Position numbers and translations under genes: made by a program. Of a DNA stretch of 64,000 nt, positions 44,471-53,315 are shown one piece after another. Under the pieces are notes generated by a model, which saw nothing but the letters and a program-made list of their open reading frames with translations, was not told the origin of the DNA and did no database searches. Origin of the DNA: Neisseria mucosa (GTDB lineage Bacteria; Pseudomonadota; Gammaproteobacteria; Burkholderiales; Neisseriaceae); the NCBI RefSeq assembly GCF_003044445.1, contig NZ_POWX01000009.1:1-64000 (forward strand). The letters run 5' to 3'. Positions within the stretch are counted from its first letter, which is position 1. Every line of letters begins with the position of its first letter.

Positions 44471-45031
44471 ATGTTGGTTCATCCTGAGGCGATGGGCGTC
44501 GCCGCATTGGCGGACAAAATCCGCAAAATCGAAAACTGGCCGCAAAAAGGCATTTTATTTCACGACATTACACCGGTGCTTCAAAGCGCGGAATATTTCC
44601 GCCTTTTGGTGGACTTGCTGGTTTACCGCTATATGGGTCAGAAAATCGATGTCGTGGCAGGCTTGGACGCACGCGGCTTCATCATCGGCGCGGCGTTGGC
44701 GTATCAGTTGAACGTCGGCTTCGTCCCCATCCGCAAAAAAGGCAAGCTGCCTTTTGATACGATTTCGCAAAGCTACGCATTGGAATACGGCGAGGCGACG
44801 GTCGAAATCCACAAAGATGCGGTCAAACCCGGCGCGCGCGTGCTGCTGGTCGATGATTTGGTCGCAACCGGCGGCACCATGCTCGCAGGCGTGGAATTAA
44901 TCCGCAAACTCGGCGGCGAAGTCGTTGAAGCGGCGGCGATTTTGGAATTTACGGACTTGATCGGCGGCAGCAAAATCCGCGAAAACGGCGTTCCCCTGTT
45001 TACCCTGCTGCAAAACGAAGGCTGCATGTAA
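44471..45031 (+). CDS. apt: Adenine phosphoribosyltransferase
   Basis: Purine salvage enzyme. The 186 residues have WPQKGILFHDITPVLQ, the PRPP loop VLLVDDLVATGGTM and GLDARGFIIGAALA. ATG at 44471 is preferred to upstream in-frame codons because the family N terminus starts here. Divergent from gmk. Confidence 0.96.
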   Translation: MLVHPEAMGVAALADKIRKIENWPQKGILFHDITPVLQSAEYFRLLVDLLVYRYMGQKIDVVAGLDARGFIIGAALAYQLNVGFVPIRKKGKLPFDTISQSYALEYGEATVEIHKDAVKPGARVLLVDDLVATGGTMLAGVELIRKLGGEVVEAAAILEFTDLIGGSKIRENGVPLFTLLQNEGCM

Positions 45032-45047
45032 ACTTTGCCCATGCCTC

Positions 45048-45092
45048 AAAGGTCGTCTGAAACAGCCATCCCGCTTTTCAGACGACCTTTTT
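45048..45092. terminator. DUS-pair terminator after apt
   Basis: AAAGGTCGTCTGAAA and inverse, followed by five T. Confidence 0.83.
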
Positions 45093-45201
45093 GTTGTCCC
45101 TGATTACGCGGTTAATGTAAATATCGGTTTCAGATTCGGATAATGCCGCCAAATCGTTTAGAATACGGTTCTAATTGATTCTAATAAAGATACGGCAAGT
45201 A

Positions 45202-47046
45202 ATGAACGCACAACGCATATTTTCCCTCTCGCTCAGCCTGATTGCCGCAGCCGTCTTGTCGGCGTGCGTCTCTGAAAACGACACCTCATCCAAAGAGCCT
45301 GCCTCTTCCCTGACCGAACCCGCCTCCATCCCCGCCCGCCGCGCGGAAGGCGAATCCAAAGTATTGTCCGATTACGGCCAATATCAAGGCGCGCTGGACG
45401 CTGCCAAACGCGGCGACGATATGTGGGTGCAACAATTCTTGGCTCAGGCGGGCGACAGCGCGATGGCTGAAACCGTCCGCAACGAATGGCTCAAAAGCCT
45501 CGGCGCGCGCGGACAATGGGATATGTTCCGCCAAGAAAACAAAAAGCTGAATGCGGCGGGTCGGGTGCAGGAAGTGCAATGTTATGCCGAACTGAGCAGC
45601 GGCAGCTACAATATGGCGGCAGAGCTTGTGCGCCTTACCAACAAGCTGCCTGCGGGCTGTACCCGCTTGGTCGAAAGCGCGGCATCGGCAGGTCGTCTGA
45701 ACAACAACGACGCATGGCGCCGCGTGCGCGGATTGTTGAGCAACAGCCAAACCAGCGACGCACGCAGCTTGGCAGCCGCATTGGGCAGCCCGTTTGAGGG
45801 CGGCTCGCAAGGTGCGCGCGAATACAGCCTTTTGAACGTCATCGGCAAAGACGCGCGCAAATCCTCCTCCGCAGCTTCTACGCTGTCCGGCATGGAATCC
45901 GGCTTAAGCCGAGAACAAAGCAGCTTCGCATGGGGCGTATTGGGACTCTACCAAGCGCAAAATCAAATCATGCAGACCGCGTTGAGCTACTACAACCGCG
46001 TTTCCGACCGCAAACAACTGACCGACGAGCAGTTTGAATGGTACGCCCGCGCCGCCCTGCGCCTGAAACGCTGGAACGAATTGTCCGGCATCATCCAACA
46101 AATGCCCGACAATCTGCAAAAAGACCCGACTTGGCAATACTGGCTGGGCCGCAGCTACGCCGCACAAGGCAACCAAAGCCGTGCTAAAGAAATGTACGAA
46201 AAAGCCGCCGCAAGCGGACGCAATTTCTACGCCGTCTTAGCAGGCGAAGAACTCGGCCGCCGCGTCAATACCAAAAACAACGTTTCCGACGCCGATAAAA
46301 AAGACGTCCGCCGCATGGCAGACGACGGAGCCATCAAACGCGCGCTGGTTCTGTTTAAAAACAGCCAAAGCAGCAACGATGCCAAAATGCGCCGTCAGGC
46401 GCAGGCAGAATGGCGTTTCGCCACCCGCGACTTCAACGAGGACAACCTCCTGACTGCCGCGCAGGTCGCCTTTGAAAACCAGTTTTACGATATGGCGATC
46501 AACAGCGCCGACCGGACCGAGCGCAAACTCAACTACAACCTGCGCTACCTCTCTCCGTTTAAAGAGACCACCGTCCGCTACGCCTCGCAAGCAGGCATCG
46601 ATCCGGCTTGGGTTTACGGTCTGATCCGCCAAGAAAGCCGCTTCGTCATGGGCGCGCAATCCAGCGTCGGCGCACAGGGCCTGATGCAGGTTATGCCCGC
46701 CACCGCCCGCGAAATCGCCGGCAAAATCGGCATGAGCAGCAGCGAACTCTACACCATGGACGGTAACATCCGCATGGGTACATGGTATATGGCAGATGCC
46801 AAACGCCGCCTGCAAAACAACGAAGTGATGGCAACTGCAGGCTACAACGCCGGTCCCGGTCGCGCACGCAACTGGCAGGCTTCTACGCCTCTGGAAGGCG
46901 CGATTTACGCCGAAACCATCCCCTTCACTGAAACCCGCGACTACGTCAAAAAAGTCATGACCAACGCGACCTACTACGCATCCCTGTTCAACGAACCGCA
47001 AACTTCGTTGAAACAGCGTATGGGAACCGTTCCGGGTCGTTATTGA
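45202..47046 (+). CDS. ltgA: Soluble-type lytic transglycosylase lipoprotein (LtgA-like)
   Basis: Cleaves peptidoglycan with formation of 1,6-anhydro-muropeptides; in pathogenic Neisseria LtgA is a main source of released monomers. The 614 residues begin with a signal peptide and lipobox LSAC. A long alpha-superhelical domain (about 60-440) follows. The C-terminal SLT domain has the catalytic glutamate in IRQESRFVMGAQSSVGAQGL, MQVMPATA and TAGYNAGPGR. The frame has an earlier possible start at 45175, less likely by signal-peptide form. Confidence 0.94.
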   Translation: MNAQRIFSLSLSLIAAAVLSACVSENDTSSKEPASSLTEPASIPARRAEGESKVLSDYGQYQGALDAAKRGDDMWVQQFLAQAGDSAMAETVRNEWLKSLGARGQWDMFRQENKKLNAAGRVQEVQCYAELSSGSYNMAAELVRLTNKLPAGCTRLVESAASAGRLNNNDAWRRVRGLLSNSQTSDARSLAAALGSPFEGGSQGAREYSLLNVIGKDARKSSSAASTLSGMESGLSREQSSFAWGVLGLYQAQNQIMQTALSYYNRVSDRKQLTDEQFEWYARAALRLKRWNELSGIIQQMPDNLQKDPTWQYWLGRSYAAQGNQSRAKEMYEKAAASGRNFYAVLAGEELGRRVNTKNNVSDADKKDVRRMADDGAIKRALVLFKNSQSSNDAKMRRQAQAEWRFATRDFNEDNLLTAAQVAFENQFYDMAINSADRTERKLNYNLRYLSPFKETTVRYASQAGIDPAWVYGLIRQESRFVMGAQSSVGAQGLMQVMPATAREIAGKIGMSSSELYTMDGNIRMGTWYMADAKRRLQNNEVMATAGYNAGPGRARNWQASTPLEGAIYAETIPFTETRDYVKKVMTNATYYASLFNEPQTSLKQRMGTVPGRY

Positions 47047-47092
47047 TTGACGCGGCTGCATACTATCGGATTGTTCGATAGGTGCGAAAGCT

Positions 47093-47139
47093 AAAAGGTC
47101 GTCTGAAAAACCTGAATCAGGTTTTTCAGACGACCTTTT
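47093..47139. terminator. DUS-pair terminator after ltgA
   Basis: The stem extends to AAAAGGTCGTCTGAAAAACC plus TGA/TCA, a long perfect hairpin followed by T. The following 47140-47270 shows no gene. Confidence 0.86.
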
Positions 47140-47272
47140 GTATAAACCGGGTCTGACAAGGAGTTTATCGCAGGGATAGTCGGTTAGGATGAGCTACTTG
47201 CTATCCGTTGCTGTTCTTAGCCCCGATTGCACGAGGTGATATGACTGCTTTTGGTTTCATGGGGAAATAAAG

Positions 47273-47300
47273 AAAACCCGCCGAATAATCGACGGGTTTT
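47273..47300 (-). terminator. Terminator of the tRNA-Ser gene
   Basis: AAAACCCG...CGGGTTTT stem located directly downstream of the tRNA on the minus strand, followed there by a T-rich run. Confidence 0.78.
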
Positions 47301-47307
47301 CGTATGG

Positions 47308-47400
47308 TGGCGGAGTAAGAGGGATTCGAACCCTCGATGCAGGTTGACCCCACATGCTTCCTTAGCAGGGAAGTGCCTTCAGCCTCTCAGCCATTACTCC
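47308..47400 (-). tRNA. tRNA-Ser (anticodon GCU)
   Basis: Class II tRNA of 93 nt with CCA encoded. The acceptor stem GGAGTAA pairs with TTACTCC. The anticodon arm CTTCC-CTGCTAA-GGAAG gives GCT, reading AGC/AGU serine codons. A long variable arm and GGTTCGAATCC in the T arm are present. Confidence 0.97.
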
Positions 47401-47413
47401 TAAGGAAGTGCGT

Positions 47414-47442
47414 AATATACTGGTTTGGTTCGGACGTGTCAA
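47414..47442 (-). promoter_or_regulatory. Sigma-70 promoter of tRNA-Ser
   Basis: On the minus strand TTGACA (47442-47437), 17-bp spacer, TATATT (47419-47414), ending 13 bp before the mature tRNA. Confidence 0.88.
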
Positions 47443-47559
47443 GCCGAGCCTGAGTGTATTTTTTAACCGTATGAAATCATTTGTATAAAATATAAAGAAA
47501 CGTAAAATTGTAGCCCGTATGCGGCGGCTGGTACAATTCATGCTTGGTTTCAGGATGTG

Positions 47560-48126
47560 ATGAAAATGAATGATTTGATTGTATTGAACAAGCCTTATGG
47601 CGTGATTTGCCAGTTTTCGGCGCATGAAAAGTATGGGTGTTTGAAAGATTATGTGGCGCTGCCGGACTTTTATCCGGCGGGACGTTTGGATACGGACAGC
47701 GAGGGTTTGCTGCTGTTGACGAACGACGGACGTTTGCAGGCACGGATTGCGGATCCTAAGTTTAAACTGGAGAAAACTTATTGGGCGCAGGTGGAAGGTT
47801 CGCCCGACGAAGCGAAGCTGGATATGCTGCAGCGCGGGGTCGATTTGGGGGATTTTGTCACGCGTCCGGCAAAGGTTCGCGTATTAGAGGCGGGCGAAGC
47901 GGATGTTTTGTGGCCGCGCGTGCCGCCTATCCGCGTGCGTAAATCCGTGCCTGATTTTTGGGTGGAAATTCGGATTTCGGAAGGCAAAAACCGGCAGGTC
48001 AGGCGGATGACGGCTAAGGCAGGCTTTCCGTGTCTGCGTTTGGTCAGAGTGGCGATAGGTCGTCTGAATCTATTTGATTTGGGCTTGGCGCTTGGGCAAT
48101 GGACGTTTGCGCCGCATAAGCCTTGA
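47560..48126 (+). CDS. rluE: 23S rRNA pseudouridine(2457) synthase RluE
   Basis: RsuA-family pseudouridine synthase of about 188 residues. The catalytic aspartate lies in AGRLDTDSEGLLLLTNDG; LNKPYGVICQF and the GKNRQVRRM arginine motif are present. The N-terminal S4 domain is absent, as in RluE. Start uncertain between ATG codons at 47560 and 47566; AGGA at 47552-47555 fits both. Confidence 0.9.
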   Translation: MKMNDLIVLNKPYGVICQFSAHEKYGCLKDYVALPDFYPAGRLDTDSEGLLLLTNDGRLQARIADPKFKLEKTYWAQVEGSPDEAKLDMLQRGVDLGDFVTRPAKVRVLEAGEADVLWPRVPPIRVRKSVPDFWVEIRISEGKNRQVRRMTAKAGFPCLRLVRVAIGRLNLFDLGLALGQWTFAPHKP

Positions 48127-48177
48127 TGAATGGCTGTTTATTAAATTAATTGGCTGAAATTGATTGGCTGAAGATTA

Positions 48178-48224
48178 AAAAAGGTCGTCTGAAAACCTTG
48201 TGATACGGTTTTCAGACGACCTTT
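48178..48224. terminator. DUS-pair terminator between rluE and the DUF4198 gene
   Basis: AAAAGGTCGTCTGAAAACC pairs with GGTTTTCAGACGACCTTT between convergent genes. Confidence 0.85.
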
Positions 48225-48235
48225 GCCATTAGAGA

Positions 48236-49042
48236 TTAATGATGCGTATGACCGATTTGGAAGGTCATGGTGGTGTAGTTCGCCTGTTTTTGGCACACGC
48301 TTTGATCGGGGAAATCGGCTTTGTGTTCTACGCTGGCTTTCCAGAAGCCTTGGCGCAGGGGAATGATGCTGACTTCGCCTTTATCATCCGTAGTATCGGA
48401 GAAGGCTTGGGCTTCGGTTTTGTGGGTTTTGCTGCGGTCGCTGGTGTCAAAACCGTCGAATGTGGCGGTAACGGTGGCGTTGGGCAGCGGCTCGCCGTTG
48501 AAAAGGACACGGACTTTGAAGCGTTCGCCGACGTGGACGTTGGCGGGATTATCCAGCGGGACGATTTCTAAATGTTGTCCGACTTGCTTGGTGATGACAG
48601 CAGTGTCTGCACTTTCGTGTCCGACGTTGACGATGTTTTTACCGAACATTCGGGTTTGTTCGCAATAGCTGGCGTCAGGCATTTCTTTGATGCTCGCCTG
48701 TTTCCAGCCTGCGCTGTTTTTGGACCAGAAGGTCGGCTGGTATTCGGCGATAACGAGGTAGCTGCCGTCTTTAACGGGCTGTTTGCTGCGGTATTGGTAG
48801 TTGAACGTCCCTTTTTGAATCAGATTTTCTTTGCCTTTTTCGGTAACGAGCTGCATGGGTTTGCTGAAAATGTGCAAGCGGTCTTTGGCGATGGGTTCGA
48901 GTTCGGGGAACTCGCCATAGCCCAATTCGGCTTGCAGATATTCGCCGCCGTGCGTATGGGCGGTTTCGACCCAGACGCGGTGTGCGTGGGCGGTTGTGCT
49001 GAACAGGAGTGCGGATGCGATGAACAATGCGGTTTTTTTCAT
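48236..49042 (-). CDS. DUF4198 periplasmic metal-uptake-associated protein
   Basis: Secreted protein of 268 residues. The signal peptide ends at TTAHA and the mature protein opens with histidines (HRVWVETAHTHGG). The DUF4198 domain shows EYLQAELGYGEFPE and, after about residue 165, an Ig-like segment (VGERFKVRVLFNGEPLPNATV). It ends in HTHH. Such proteins accompany nickel, cobalt or zinc uptake. GGAG precedes the ATG at 49042. A near-perfect Zur box 36-50 bp upstream indicates zinc-dependent repression. Confidence 0.85.
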   Translation of the reverse strand: MKKTALFIASALLFSTTAHAHRVWVETAHTHGGEYLQAELGYGEFPELEPIAKDRLHIFSKPMQLVTEKGKENLIQKGTFNYQYRSKQPVKDGSYLVIAEYQPTFWSKNSAGWKQASIKEMPDASYCEQTRMFGKNIVNVGHESADTAVITKQVGQHLEIVPLDNPANVHVGERFKVRVLFNGEPLPNATVTATFDGFDTSDRSKTHKTEAQAFSDTTDDKGEVSIIPLRQGFWKASVEHKADFPDQSVCQKQANYTTMTFQIGHTHH

Positions 49043-49077
49043 GGTTTCTCCAAATGTATCGGGTAGAAAATTTGATT

Positions 49078-49092
49078 GGTTATAATATAACA
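49078..49092 (-). promoter_or_regulatory. Zur box of the DUF4198 gene
   Basis: Minus strand TGTTATATTATAACC matches TGTTATNNNATAACA at 11 of 12 defined bases. Position and TATAAT-like content suggest overlap with the promoter. Confidence 0.72.
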
Positions 49093-49120
49093 ATTTTATT
49101 TATAACGAAACGGTTTCATA

Positions 49121-49164
49121 AAAAAAGGTCGTCTGAAACAGGATTTCTGTTTTCAGACGACCTT
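49121..49164. terminator. DUS-pair terminator after the DUF2322 gene
   Basis: AAAAAAGGTCGTCTGAAACAG with its near complement just past the minus-strand end of the DUF2322 gene. Confidence 0.82.
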
Positions 49165-49178
49165 CGCTTATCTGGTGT

Positions 49179-49496
49179 TTAAGCGTTAACCGGCTTTAGA
49201 AGCAATCTGAGGTTTTCGTTTTTCACTTGCAACAGCAAATCGATATTGGGATGCTTGCCCGGATTGGCTTGCGCATCGGCAACGTGTTCGGCAAACCAGT
49301 CCAGACCCTGCGTGGCGGCGGCGGCATCGAGTTTGCCACCGAAATTCAATGCCAAAGCGTTATACAGCTTGAGCGAGCCTTGCTTGCCGGGGGCATTGGG
49401 GATGTGATGGACGGCTTTGCCTTGTGCGTCGAGGATGTCGAGTCCGCTCAAATGACCGATGTCAGGCATGGCAGCGAGGTTGTCTTGGAAGCTCAT
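49179..49496 (-). CDS. DUF2322 family protein
   Basis: Small cytoplasmic protein of 105 residues, MSFQDNLAAMPDIGHLSGLD onward, with HHIPNAPGKQGSL and ADAQANPGKHPNIDLLL. No known activity. AAAGGA upstream fixes the ATG at 49496. Single-gene unit. Confidence 0.82.
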   Translation of the reverse strand: MSFQDNLAAMPDIGHLSGLDILDAQGKAVHHIPNAPGKQGSLKLYNALALNFGGKLDAAAATQGLDWFAEHVADAQANPGKHPNIDLLLQVKNENLRLLLKPVNA

Positions 49497-49539
49497 GGGT
49501 GTCCTTTCTAACACGGGATTTTCAACGAAAAATACCTTG

Positions 49540-49695
49540 TATAGTGGATTAACTTTAAACCAGGACGGCGTTACCTCGCCTTAGCTCAAAGAGAACGATT
49601 CTCTAAGGTGCTGAAGCACCAAGTGAATCGGTTCCGTACTATCTGTACTGTCTGCGGCTTCGTCGCCTTGTCCTGATTTTTGTTAATCCACTATA
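49540..49695. repeat. Correia repeat-enclosed element, full length (156 bp)
   Basis: Same orientation and core as the copy at 19922-20078, ending TTTTTGTTAATCCACTATA. It lies between the DUF2322 gene start and the upp end, directly abutting a DUS hairpin. Confidence 0.94.
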
Positions 49696-49738
49696 AAAAG
49701 GTCGTCTGAAACCCATACATTCAGTTTCAGACGACCTC
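49696..49738. terminator. DUS-pair terminator after upp
   Basis: Begins immediately at the end of the Correia element; AAAAGGTCGTCTGAAAC and inverse. Confidence 0.82.
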
Positions 49739-49748
49739 AAATCACGAA

Positions 49749-50375
49749 TCAGCGCGTACCGAAAATCTTATCGCCTGCATCGCCCAAACCGGGGATGATG
49801 TAGCCGTTTTCGTTCAGATGGCTATCGAGGGCGGCAGTGTAAATAGTTACGTCGGGATGCGCTTCATTGACGGCTTTGACGCCTTCGGGCGCGGCAACGA
49901 GTACCAACGCTTTGATATTTTTGCAGCCTTTCGCCTTCAGCAAATCAATGGTGGCAACCATAGAGCCGCCGGTCGCGAGCATGGGGTCGATAATCAGCGC
50001 GGGACGTTCGTCCATGCTGTCCACGAATTTTTCAAAATAAGAAACGGGCTTGAGCGTTTCTTCGTCGCGCTGCAATCCGACTACGCTGATTTTAGCGGTC
50101 GGAATCAGGTCGAGTACGCCGTCGAGCATACCCAAACCGGCACGCAAAATCGGTACGACGGTCAAGGTTTTGCCCTTGATGCGGTCGCCTTCGATTTGAC
50201 CGCACCAGCCGTCGATAATGTATTTTTCAATTTCAAAATCACGGCTAGCTTCATAAGCCATAAGGCGCGCCAGCTCGGTAGTGAGGGTGCGGAATTTGTA
50301 AGTGCTGCAATCGGCCTCGCGCATGAGCGTGAGTTTGTGGCGGACAAGGGGATGATTGATAACGGTTACGTTCAT
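49749..50375 (-). CDS. upp: Uracil phosphoribosyltransferase
   Basis: Pyrimidine salvage, uracil plus PRPP to UMP. The 208 residues show VVPILRAGLGMLDGVLDLIP, the PRPP loop LIIDPMLATGGSMVATIDLL and the C-terminal uracil-site IPGLGDAGDKIFGT. Confidence 0.97.
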   Translation of the reverse strand: MNVTVINHPLVRHKLTLMREADCSTYKFRTLTTELARLMAYEASRDFEIEKYIIDGWCGQIEGDRIKGKTLTVVPILRAGLGMLDGVLDLIPTAKISVVGLQRDEETLKPVSYFEKFVDSMDERPALIIDPMLATGGSMVATIDLLKAKGCKNIKALVLVAAPEGVKAVNEAHPDVTIYTAALDSHLNENGYIIPGLGDAGDKIFGTR

Positions 50376-50453
50376 TTGGCAGGCCTCGGATTGTTTTTGA
50401 ATGGGCGTGATTATACTTTTTTTTGAATACTCGGAAAAGCAGGCAGAACACGG

Positions 50454-50490
50454 AAAAAGGTCGTCTGAAAAAGTTTTCAGACGACCTTTT
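50454..50490. terminator. DUS-pair terminator after grxD
   Basis: AAAAGGTCGTCTGAAAA / TTTTCAGACGACCTTTT, almost loop-free. Confidence 0.86.
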
Positions 50491-50501
50491 GCTATCTTTC
50501 A

Positions 50502-50813
50502 TCAGGCTTTCAGCAAATCTTGCAATTCGCCGGCTTCGTACATTTCCATCAAAATATCAGAACCGCCGACAAATTCGCCGTTGACGTAAAGTTGTGGGAT
50601 GGTCGGCCAATCGCTGTATTCCTTAATACCTTGGCGGACGGCATCGTTTTCCAAAACATTAACGGTTACATAATCAGTACAACCTGCGGCATTAAGAATT
50701 TGAACTGCGCGGGATGAGAAACCGCATTGCGGGAACTGCTTCGTGCCTTTCATAAACAAAACAACGCGGTGGGTGGTAACAACTTCTTTAATTTGGTCAT
50801 GAATAGAGGTCAT
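50502..50813 (-). CDS. grxD: Monothiol glutaredoxin Grx4 type
   Basis: Fe-S cluster carrier of 103 residues with the CGFS active site in GTKQFPQCGFSSRAV, WPTIPQLYVNGEFVGG and SDILMEMY. Cytoplasmic. Confidence 0.96.
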   Translation of the reverse strand: MTSIHDQIKEVVTTHRVVLFMKGTKQFPQCGFSSRAVQILNAAGCTDYVTVNVLENDAVRQGIKEYSDWPTIPQLYVNGEFVGGSDILMEMYEAGELQDLLKA

Positions 50814-50946
50814 GGTGTGGTATTCCTTATTGGCATAGTCGGTTAATCGGGAGTTGCGCCATTATACGCAAATTAATGCGACTGGTGTCGGATGTTTAAA
50901 AAAGGTTTCCGAAACCCCTATACTGTTTTTCAGACAATCCACCAGC

Positions 50947-50975
50947 TTGACAGAAACTACCTAATCAAAGATAAT
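50947..50975 (+). promoter_or_regulatory. Sigma-70 promoter of rpsU
   Basis: TTGACA (50947-50952), 17-bp spacer, GATAAT (50970-50975). Confidence 0.8.
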
Positions 50976-51036
50976 CCCGCAATTCATTTGCAGCCGCATC
51001 GACGGCATACCCGGCGCCAAGCCGACTTGTTAGGAG

Positions 51037-51068
51037 GTGATGTTTACATCACGGCGCGTATCCCGCCG
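51037..51068 (+). promoter_or_regulatory. Two adjoining hairpins in the rpsU leader
   Basis: A perfect GTGATG-TTTA-CATCAC stem at 51037-51052 adjoins (sharing base 51052) CGGCG-CGTATCC-CGCCG at 51052-51068. AGGAGG at 51032-51037 overlaps the base of the first hairpin and is 2 bases from an ATG that opens a 35-codon frame ending near 51147. Leader control of S21 is inference. Confidence 0.45.
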
Positions 51069-51175
51069 GTCGCAAGACACCCGAGATACAAACAACCACT
51101 TTTTTACAAACCGCCCCTTTTTACTTTTATCCCTTTCGGCGGTTTGAAACCAGAATTCAATTTAAAGGAAATAAA

Positions 51176-51388
51176 ATGCCTGCAATCCGCGTTAAAGAGA
51201 ACGAACCCTTCGAAGTAGCCATGCGCCGTTTCAAACGTGCCGTAGAAAAAACCGGTCTGTTGACCGAGCTGCGTGCCCGTGAAGCTTACGAAAAACCGAC
51301 TACCGAGCGTAAACGCAAAAAAGCCGCAGCCGTAAAACGCCTGCAAAAACGCCTGCGCAGCCAACAACTGCCTCCTAAAATGTACTAA
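51176..51388 (+). CDS. rpsU: 30S ribosomal protein S21
   Basis: 70 residues, MPAIRVKENEPFEVAMRRFK, basic C terminus. AAAGGA lies just upstream. The next gene is yqeY, a common partner of rpsU. Confidence 0.98.
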   Translation: MPAIRVKENEPFEVAMRRFKRAVEKTGLLTELRAREAYEKPTTERKRKKAAAVKRLQKRLRSQQLPPKMY

Positions 51389-51420
51389 ACATCAGTTGCA
51401 GGTCTGCCCTGTGATGCCGA

Positions 51421-51460
51421 AACACACCGCAAGGCTTGACCTGCGGTGTGTTTGTTTTTC
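51421..51460 (+). terminator. Rho-independent terminator after rpsU
   Basis: AAACACACCGCA / TGCGGTGTGTTT with a T-run following; strong and not DUS-derived. A DUS near 51549-51561 follows before yqeY. Confidence 0.9.
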
Positions 51461-51624
51461 AGACGACCCTATCTTCCGCCTCGAATCTTCCGCTTTGTGA
51501 ACAAAAATCCACTTGGAAAATTAAATGTCGACAGCCCCTAGGATAATAGGTCGTCTGAAAAATAGAGAATCCTCTAAGGCAGTATTTGAAACACAATTTT
51601 CACTTTTTTCCTGAAAGTCATTCC

Positions 51625-52071
51625 ATGAGCCTGAAAGCACAATTAACCGAAGACATGAAAACCGCGATGCGTGCCAAAGATCAAACTGCTTTAAGCACTA
51701 TCCGCCTGATCAATGCCGCCATCAAACAATTCGAAGTGGACGAGCGTACCGAAGCTGATGACGGCAAAGTGATTGCCATCATCACCAAAATGGTCAAACA
51801 GCGCAAAGACAGTGCCAACATCTACACCGAAGCAGGCCGTCAGGACTTGGCAGACAAAGAAAATGCCGAAATCGAAATCCTGCACCGCTACCTGCCGCAA
51901 ATGATGTCTGCCGAAGAAATCCGTACCGCCGTCGAAACCGTGATTGCCATGACCGGAGCTTCCGGTATGGCTGATATGGGCAAAGCAATGGGCGTATTGA
52001 AAACCCAGTTGGCAGGCAAAGCCGATATGGGCGAAGTCAACAAAATCCTCAAAGCTGCGCTGACTTCATAA
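51625..52071 (+). CDS. yqeY: GatB/YqeY domain protein
   Basis: Protein of 148 residues: an N-terminal helical region (DMKTAMRAKDQTALSTIRLI) and the GatB-type tRNA-interacting tail domain (DMGKAMGVLKTQLAGKADMG). Family members may act in tRNA handling; role not settled. The start at 51625 gives the family N terminus MSLKAQL. Confidence 0.92.
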   Translation: MSLKAQLTEDMKTAMRAKDQTALSTIRLINAAIKQFEVDERTEADDGKVIAIITKMVKQRKDSANIYTEAGRQDLADKENAEIEILHRYLPQMMSAEEIRTAVETVIAMTGASGMADMGKAMGVLKTQLAGKADMGEVNKILKAALTS

Positions 52072-52110
52072 TTGAAGCTCGACCGCTTTAAGCAGATTCA
52101 AGAAAAACAA

Positions 52111-52157
52111 AAAAGGTCGTCTGAAACCGATATTTCGGGTTTCAGACGACCTTTTTT
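52111..52157. terminator. DUS-pair terminator between yqeY and rpoH
   Basis: AAAAGGTCGTCTGAAACC and complement around CGATATTTCG, with T-runs on both sides. It serves two convergent genes. Confidence 0.86.
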
Positions 52158-52178
52158 CCTTCTACCGAACTGTTTTTT

Positions 52179-53042
52179 TTAAACCGCTTCAGCTTCTTCC
52201 GCGAGGAAACCGCGCAGTTTTTGCATGGCTTTGGCTTCGATTTGGCGGATGCGCTCGGCGGATACACCGTATTCGGCTGCCAGTTCGTGCAGAGTCAATC
52301 CGCCATCGTCTTGCAGCCAGCGGCTTTCTACGATGCGACGGCTGCGGTCGTCCAGTTGCGCCAATGCGTTTTGCAGACCTTCGGTTTGCAGGGCGTAGTG
52401 GGCTTGTTTGGACAGTTGGCGGCTGGGTTCGGCATCGTGGTCGGCAAGCCAGTCGATGGGGGCGAAGCTGTCTTCGTCATCGTTGTTGTCTGCCATGATG
52501 GCGATGTCGTGTCCGGTCATGCGTTGTTCCATTTCCATGACTTCGGACAATTTGACGCCCAAATCGTCGGCGATGTCTTGCGCTTCTTTCGGAGACAAGG
52601 CATTCAGGTTTTTACGCATACTGCGCAGGTTGAAGAACAGTTTGCGTTGCGGCTTGGTGGTCGCTACGCGCACCAGTCGCCAGTTGCGCAGGATAAATTC
52701 GTGGATTTCGGCCTTAATCCAGTGTACGGCGAATGAAAACAGGCGTGCGCCACGGCTGGGCTCGTAACGTTTGACCGCTTTCATCAGTCCGATGTTGCCT
52801 TCTTGGATCAAGTCGGCCTGGTTCAGGCCATAGCCGTCGTAGCCTCGTGCGATGGATACGACGACGCGCAAATGGGAAAGAATGAGTTGTTTGGCGGCGT
52901 TAAGGTCGCCTTTTTGCTGACGCTCCGCGAGTTGGCTTTCTTCTTCGGGCGTCAGCATGGGAATGCTGTTAACAGTGTGAATGTATTGCTCAAGGCTGCC
53001 GTTGCCGCTGTGAATGACGGGTAATGCAAAGGCGTTGTTCAT
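52179..53042 (-). CDS. rpoH: Heat-shock sigma factor RpoH (sigma-32)
   Basis: Alternative sigma factor of 287 residues. Region 2 reads GYGLNQADLIQEGNIGLMKA and FSFAVHWIKAEIHEFILRNW. The RpoH box QRKLFFNLRSMRK is diagnostic. Region 4 has the helix-turn-helix LTLHELAAEYGVSAERIRQI. It directs chaperone and protease genes under heat stress. The upstream region 53043-53315 is A+T-rich without a gene. Confidence 0.96.
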   Translation of the reverse strand: MNNAFALPVIHSGNGSLEQYIHTVNSIPMLTPEEESQLAERQQKGDLNAAKQLILSHLRVVVSIARGYDGYGLNQADLIQEGNIGLMKAVKRYEPSRGARLFSFAVHWIKAEIHEFILRNWRLVRVATTKPQRKLFFNLRSMRKNLNALSPKEAQDIADDLGVKLSEVMEMEQRMTGHDIAIMADNNDDEDSFAPIDWLADHDAEPSRQLSKQAHYALQTEGLQNALAQLDDRSRRIVESRWLQDDGGLTLHELAAEYGVSAERIRQIEAKAMQKLRGFLAEEAEAV

Positions 53043-53315
53043 AAGAGGTGCTTTCCTTTATATGATGCAGAGACTGTTGTTTACTTGTTGTTTGCCGTGC
53101 AGTATATCACTGCCTGTTGCCCTATCGTATGCTGTCAAATGCCTTTTTCTGTAAAAGACTGTTCGATAGGTGAATTTTCATCTTTTATAAAACTCGATTG
53201 ATTTTGAAAATTTGACTGGTTTACTGGGAATAAGTTCAGTATATTACAAACATTCTTGTATGTAAATAATAAATTTTAAGAAAAACGGCCTTATAAAAAG
53301 ACCGTTTCTTCAAAC

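Larger units (their letters stand above)
50814..51175. other. Divergent region between grxD and rpsU
   Basis: 362 bp without a convincing gene. It contains the rpsU promoter (50947-50975) and a structured leader (51037-51068). The implied rpsU leader is close to 195 nt, long for such a gene. Confidence 0.65.

Noticed and set aside
47140..47270. Possible small RNA between ltgA and tRNA-Ser
   Set aside because: No promoter-terminator pair in a consistent orientation was found.
51040..51147. A 35-codon leader frame before rpsU as a coding gene
   Set aside because: The AGGAGG is only 2 bases from the ATG, and the predicted peptide is not recognisable; kept as part of a leader structure instead.
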